From Ursus arctos (lineage: Eukaryota > Chordata > Mammalia > Carnivora > Ursidae): a DNA stretch of 64,000 bases. Location of the stretch: contig NW_026623050.1 of the NCBI RefSeq assembly GCF_023065955.2, forward strand, positions 21,348,501-21,412,500. Direction: 5' to 3'. Under the pieces are notes generated by a model. That model was given only the letters and a program-made list of their open reading frames with translations. It searched no databases and was not told the origin of the DNA. Below are positions 58,681 through 64,000 of this stretch, piece after piece. The translations under genes were made by a program, and so were the position numbers. Positions within the stretch are counted from its first letter, which is position 1; the number at the start of each line of letters is the position of its first letter.

Positions 58681-60028
58681 CTTTATGAAGGCTTAGAGCT
58701 CTACTTAAAGATTAATATATTTAACATAAGCAACAACTATATTGACTTAAATTTCATGTACAAAAATGAAGACGTATAGTAGGATAGAAATGTCAACTAT
58801 CCTAAAAGCTACTCTCATGGTTAGTCGATGAAATATGGAGTTGGCAATTTCCTTTATCCATTCTGAGGGCACACTGAAAAAAAACAGGTCTATAAATGCT
58901 AATGCTTTACTAGATATTGATAATAATTTGTGTAAAATTACTTATCTATATTTTAGTTATTACACAAAATTGCAAACAATTTAAAATAGAGTGTGTCATT
59001 TTTTGTTCTTTTATTATATTGGTAGTATATTACAATAATTAACAACTAACTAAACAATTTTAAATGAATAAAACTTGCAGAAATATTGACAAAATGCATA
59101 AATGTCAATCATTTTGGAGGTTAAGGATTTTGTAATTCTTTTGAATGTTTAATTGTGAACAACAATATTCATAAAGATGAAATTTCATGTTAGTCTTAAT
59201 GATTTATACAGGAAAATGACAGTCTTAAGAATAACATGTATAAAGTCGTATGAAAACATGAAAAATTAGTGTGAAGAAACAAAAAGTAGATATTGGATTA
59301 ATGAAGTTTTGAAATGAATTTGTATACTATAACTGATTTTTATTTCTAGGCAGTTAATAATTTTAAACTCAGTTTGAAAAGCTCGTTTAAACAAACTGGT
59401 CAAACAAGTTTAAGAATATTTTATAAAAGAATTTCCCTCTTAGTTTACTGTTGAAAATATTACCAAGATCAACCTTACATTCTTACAAAGGAAACATTAC
59501 CATGCTAATCATTTTCACATACGGCTGTTCTAATAGACTGATTTTATGCAACAATTAAAATGAAAGCTATTAGGCATGTGTTACTATTACTGCTGATATT
59601 TCAATTGGAGAAATTAAGTCCTCTTACCATCTCTGCAAGAGAGGTTAGTGACAGAGTTTTTTATTACTCTTCATCTTACTAAGAAACTGGTAGATGAGAA
59701 CAAAATTAGTTACTGAAATAATTAGCACTAAGATCCCAATCTTATTTTCGGGCTTTAACCACACTTGTATTGTGTTTATGGAAGAGAATTATAAGAACCA
59801 GGAAATATTTAAGAAAATAAATATTAAAAAATTTCAAAAAGTATCCTATATAAAATTTCACTGAGGACAAAAATTTACTGAGTTATCAATTCATCACTAA
59901 AATGTACACTACAGTTTTGTAAATACAAAAGCATACTTGAAGGTTAACAAATTAAAACAAAAAGATAAATTTTAACACAACTACTAACACAGCATTAACA
60001 CTATTGGAAAAGAAAAAAGTGTTCTTAC
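58681..60028. other. Intron sequence between the two microexons
   Basis: 1.35 kb, AT-rich, with no transposon that I recognise. It is unusually free of repeats for this window. Confidence 0.5.
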
Positions 60029-60057
60029 CTGTAATTCTTATTCATTAAAGATACCTG
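60029..60057 (-). CDS. 29-nt microexon, most upstream exon seen of the unrecognised gene
   Basis: The minus strand reads CTATTTCAG|CAGGTATC, 29 nt, then a near-consensus donor ACAG|GTAAGA. In phase 0 it encodes QVSLMNKNY plus AG, which completes as Arg in the 58.6-kb exon. The acceptor is a tandem TTCAGCAG (NAGNAG), so a variant lacking the first Gln codon is possible. The start phase predicts that the preceding exon, which I cannot find here, ends in phase 0. At 29 nt the evidence is the splice signals and phase continuity only. Confidence 0.52.
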
Positions 60058-62249
60058 CTGAAATAGTCATCATTTGAGATACTCAATTGCTTGGTAGAAG
60101 ACAGTGAAATTTGCTAAGCTCAAAGTTCTGAGCTAAAGACCTGCTATTAGATAATTACACTTTTCACCTGTGAATGTTGCAATAATTTTTTATAGAAAAA
60201 TGTAGCACAACATTTAAAACAAACACTAAAATTTCAGTGTAAAGAGAACAGAAAGACTGGTGATCAGTTTCAACATGATTACAGATCAAGACTGCAAATA
60301 AATTTTTTTTCTTCTGTGTATGAACCTGCTGAAACAGATCTTTTGATAAAGGACAATCCTTTCCCTCTAAAGTTTAAAATAAAATAAATGTCCCTTCTTG
60401 CTTTTTTTTTTTTTCCAGGTCACATAACTAATCCAAGGCTATGTGTAAAATAAATATTCTGGGTCAATTACATTAGTATGTTCTTTCGAGGTTTCATTTA
60501 TATATATACATATCATGGGGTAAAGGGAAAAGCTATAAAGGGAAAATTGTTCAGATTCATTTTAGCCATATTCTTTCCTTCTAATAACATTTAAAAGCCC
60601 AAAATTTCAATGCTGATTTTTAAAATGCAATCTCCAATTTAAGAATATTTGCAAGCATACTAAAAAAGCTGAAAAGAAGTTGTAAAAGCCAGTAGGAAAG
60701 CCAATCGGTTCTTAAGATCTTCCACTTAGACATTCAAGATTAAATTTAAGATAGTAATCATCAGACTAATAAATTATAGTAAAACATCTAGTGTACAATT
60801 TCCGATCATTTGTTCTGAGAGGTGTTAAGTGATATGTGGACAGGGTCACTGAGCTAAGTATTTACTGGGTTGCTCATACATCAGGTACGTGCTAAGAGTT
60901 CTAGTCCAAAATTAAGACACAATCCCGCCTATCGAGGAGTTCGTCATCAAGGAAACATATTGAAGCAAATGCTTATGGAATTGTGAAAAATGTTTTAAAA
61001 AAAGAGAGAGACATCTATATGATGGAATGGCTGTACAAAGGACTGAGCCACTACAAAAGGGAAAGACGCAAGAAAGCAGTGAAGATACTATAGTAAACCT
61101 GGTTTTGCAGCAAAAGCAGGAGTTAGCAAAGCAGGGGAAGGAGATCCAAGGCAGAGCAGAAATAAGAATTATGAAACAAGACAACAACGGTACAAGAACT
61201 TGAGTGGTCTAATATGACTGTCATGTAGGAAACAAAGGAGAGTAGTCAAAAATGCAATTGAAGAGATAGCAAGGGCAAGTTCAAGAAAGATCTTGATTGC
61301 CAAGATATGGTGTTTATGCTAAGAATTTTATTCTAAGGCTAACACGGAAGTATGACTTTGTGAATCTAAAAGAGAAAGGGGAGTAGTAGAAGAGGATAAG
61401 CTCCACTCAGGAAGCCCAGAGGAGAAACAGTTAATGACTATCTCAAGTAAGGCAGAAGCAGTGTCAATGGAGAAGACAAAGGTTTAGGGAGATGATAAAC
61501 AAGGTAAAACCAACAGAATGTAAGTACCAACTGGACAAAGAACATTCAAATAGAAATATTTACCACTCGGACCTGCTCAGTCTTATTTATCTCATCCTTA
61601 AGGAAAAATTACAACCATCACTTCTGAACAGGTAACCCCAGAGTCATCATCCAGAGCTTTACCCCTCCATTTTTATTATTACTTATTTCCATCAATCGAC
61701 AATTCAATTCAGAAATATCACAGTATATTAGAATTAGACTTGAGTCCTAAGAGATTGCCCCCATCTTGTAACTGAGAAAAATCTGAGGCATAAAAATGCT
61801 AAAGTAATTAATCTATTAAGCAACAGAACCAGGATTAAAAATGATGGCTCTACTTCAAATTTCCACTGCATTGCTTCACAGCCAATTCCTTTCCTGTGAA
61901 TCAGGCTCCCTTTTAATCATGCCAGGAAAAGTGAAAAAGCTTAACTGATCTCTCTGCCTCTGGATGCTTTCCACTCTCAAACATGCTGAGTATCACTGCC
62001 AAATTAATCTTACTAATAGACCAATCCATGCCATTGTTTGCCGAAAATGTCCTATTGCCCATACATCATAGACCTCTTGCTCTAAGACTGGGAAGCTAGA
62101 TTCTGGTCCCAATGCTACACGTGTGTCAGTTGCTGCCTATTGTCCTGTGAAAACACATTTAAGCTCCGTCCCACCTAGTTCCTCAGCCAATCATAACAAA
62201 GCAGGAAGTACATTTGTAAAACCAAAGTACAACCAGAGAAGCAATAGAG
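60058..62249. other. Upstream intron or flank, mostly unrecognised
   Basis: No further exon with matching phase was found. About 60905-61500 has repeat-like text ('GATCTTGATTGCCAAGATAT', 'TTTATTCTAAGGCTAA') typical of an old interspersed repeat that I cannot name. The frame at 60912-61187 belongs to it and looks like chance. Confidence 0.4.
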
Positions 62250-62500
62250 TACAGTATGTATTAGTTTGGTCTCTGAAGACAGACTGCTATAATTTAAATT
62301 GAGGCTCTCTACCTGAAAGCTATGTGATCATGAGCCAATTACTTATCTGTACCTCAGCTGACTTAATATCCATAAATTGGGACAATAACAGCATGTATCT
62401 CATTAGTTTGTAGGAATAAATGAATGAATAAATATAAAACACTTAGAAGAAGGTCTGACACACTGCATGTGCTCAATAAATGTTAGTTATTATTATTGAC
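62250..62500 (+). repeat. MIR element
   Basis: Nearly complete order: AGAGTACAGTATGTATTAG start, 'TATGTGATCATGAGCCAATT', 'CTCAGCTGACTTAATATCCA', 'TGCTCAATAAATGTTAGTTA' end. One of the better kept MIR copies here. Confidence 0.82.
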
Positions 62501-62504
62501 ATGG

Positions 62505-63349
62505 GTAGAGTGGGGAGTCAACCTTACTGTCCAGAATTTACTGGAGAGGGTACCACACAGGGTCTTAAAGCCTATTACCACTTAAATATCTTCCATATTT
62601 TGAGATTTTCCTGCAATACTCCCCCCCCCAACTCCCAAACACAATCCATTAGACATTAATTTAGATTGCTGGTCCACTCCTGTTAGGACCAGCCCTATTT
62701 GCTCTCATATAAAATGATCTCCCATTTCTGAACACCTAGGTATGGTCTAAAGTTAGGCAAGATAGAGTAAAAAATCATTCCAGATAGATAGAAGAACCAA
62801 TTAGAGACAAGGAATCAAGAGAAACAACATATTTATGTGTGAAAATGAGAAGCAGAAAAAAGACCATTAGTGGAGGCAGAAGATTTTGATGCCAGACTAG
62901 GGCTCTATTTTGTTATTTTGTTGGCAACGTTGAATCAGCCCTGGATATTTAATATATAATATACAAGCAATTACTATCAGGACCAAAGATGAAAAAATGG
63001 TAGTAACCTTAGAAACCCAGGCAGAAGTTGGTAAGGTATGCCCTAAGTGAAGGACTACACTAAAGTTTCATTTGTCTTTCTATTTTACTGGGTCTCCTAT
63101 CATTCTCTGCTTAACAGGTATCAAAGCCACAAGTCCAAACTGCCAGAAACCACCATATTTTGACACGCAGCTTCTACCTACTGTCTTGCAATTATATACC
63201 AGGGGCAAATATGTTGCATCTACTTTGAAAAGGAAAAACTATTTTAGAATTGCTCAAGATTTGGTTTGAGATATTAATGTCTGGTAGGATGAGAGAAATC
63301 TAAGGACATGATCTCCCATTATCTCCAATCCCAGTTACATTTCAAAAGT
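62505..63349. other. Non-coding sequence, nothing recognised
   Basis: AT-rich with a C run at 62622-62629. The open frame at 63.07-63.27 kb has no recognisable features. Confidence 0.4.
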
Positions 63350-64000
63350 TTAGAAAAGGGAACCACAAAAGACCCTGAAGAGCCAAAGCTATCTTGAGAA
63401 AAAAGAACAAAGCTGGAGGTAATCACAACTCCAGACGGCACGATATACTACAAAGTGTAGTAACCAAAATGGTATAGTACTGGCACGAAAACAGACACAT
63501 AAATCAGTGGATCAGCAAAGACAGCCTAGAAATAAACCCATGCTTATAAGGTCAATTAATCTATAACAGAGGAGACAAGAAGATACAATGGTTTGGAAAA
63601 GACAGTCTCTTCAATAAATAGTGCTGGGAAAACTGGACAGCTATATGCAAAAGAATGAAACTGGACCACTTTCTTACACCATACAGAAAAATAAATTCAA
63701 AATGGATTAAAGACCTAACTGTGAGGGAAAAATAAAATAAGATGAAAATTGAGAGGGAGGCAAACCATAAGAGATACTGAATTCAAGGAAACAAACTGAG
63801 GGTTTCATGGGGGGTGCTTAGTGGGGGGAAGGCACAACTGGGTGATGGGCATTAAGGAGGGCACTTGATGTAATGAGCACTGGGTATTAGATGCAACTGA
63901 TGAATCACTAAATTCTACCTATGAAATTAAAAAAAAAAAAAAAGACCTAACTGTGAGACCCCAAACCACATAAAACCGTTAAGAGAAAACAGGCAGTAAT
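63350..64000 (+). repeat. L1 ORF2 fragment, continuing past the window edge
   Basis: 'AAGAGCCAAAGCTATCTTGA', 'AATAAATAGTGCTGGGAAAA' and 'GTAAAACCGTT'-type text after the insertion belong to the ORF2 3' part. Interrupted at 63726-63942 by another L1 end. Confidence 0.8.
63726..63942 (+). mobile_element. 5'-truncated L1 end nested in an L1
   Basis: L1 3' UTR ('GAGAGGGAGGCAAACCATAA' to 'ATGAAATTAAAAAAAAAAAA'). The perfect 15-bp duplication AGACCTAACTGTGAG at 63711-63725 and 63943-63957 shows a bona fide target-primed insertion about 200 bp long. Confidence 0.93.

Noticed and set aside
1..64000. CRISPR arrays, prophage, operons, integrons, endogenous retroviral genes
   Set aside because: No spaced direct repeats, no bacterial coding density, and no gag/pol/env-like frames or LTR pairs were seen; repeats are explained by SINEs, LINEs and DNA transposons.

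Overview
The window is eukaryotic nuclear DNA from a mammal, very probably a caniform (dog-like) carnivore. The main evidence is thirteen copies of the tRNA-derived carnivore SINE. They begin with 'GGGGCGCCTGGGTGGC', carry the internal 'GTTAAGCGTCTGCCTTC' block, and end in AAATAAATAAAATCTT plus poly(A). Several L1 copies have 3' ends of the type I associate with bears and seals; narrowing to that group is inference. There are no bacterial-style operons, no CRISPR array and no tRNA or rRNA genes.

Positions 1 to about 27,000 hold no gene I can support. They are an archive of transposons: a 3.4-kb Tigger DNA transposon with a dead antisense transposase (2999-6404), a rearranged L1 with a target-site duplication (6761-9465), a dense run of L1 fragments (10.8-17.9 kb), a twin-primed (5'-inverted) young L1 (about 19415-21435), and a doubled L1 3' end (24420-25135).

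From about 32,000 to beyond 60,057 the window carries the 3' part of one minus-strand protein-coding gene. Five exons can be joined with canonical splice sites and matching phases: 60057-60029 (29 nt), 58680-58645 (36 nt), 57839-57794 (46 nt), 37239-37184 (56 nt), and a terminal exon whose coding part is 34169-33545 (625 nt) ending in TGA. Together they encode about 263 C-terminal residues of a hydrophilic, Ser/Glu/Asp-rich, probably disordered protein that I do not recognise. A likely 3' UTR with AATAAA hexamers follows at lower coordinates. The 5' part of the gene lies beyond the right edge or was not seen.

The 20.5-kb intron between 37,240 and 57,793 absorbed most of the other mobile DNA: a hAT-Charlie remnant (38.9-40.0 kb), HAL1-like half-LINEs, a 4.8-kb antisense L1 (41.9-46.7 kb) hit by two SINEs and a tiny young L1, an internally deleted Tigger1 (47055-48217), a second hAT transposase fossil (48.4-50.9 kb, antisense) and a deleted L1 (51.1-54.0 kb). 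The right end (63.35-64.0 kb) is an L1 with a second L1 tail inserted into it, framed by a 15-bp duplication.

I found no evidence for a new biological system. The points most worth a second look are the unrecognised gene with its tiny phase-matched exons, the nested and rearranged transposons, and an unexplained protein-like stretch at 27.0-27.9 kb.
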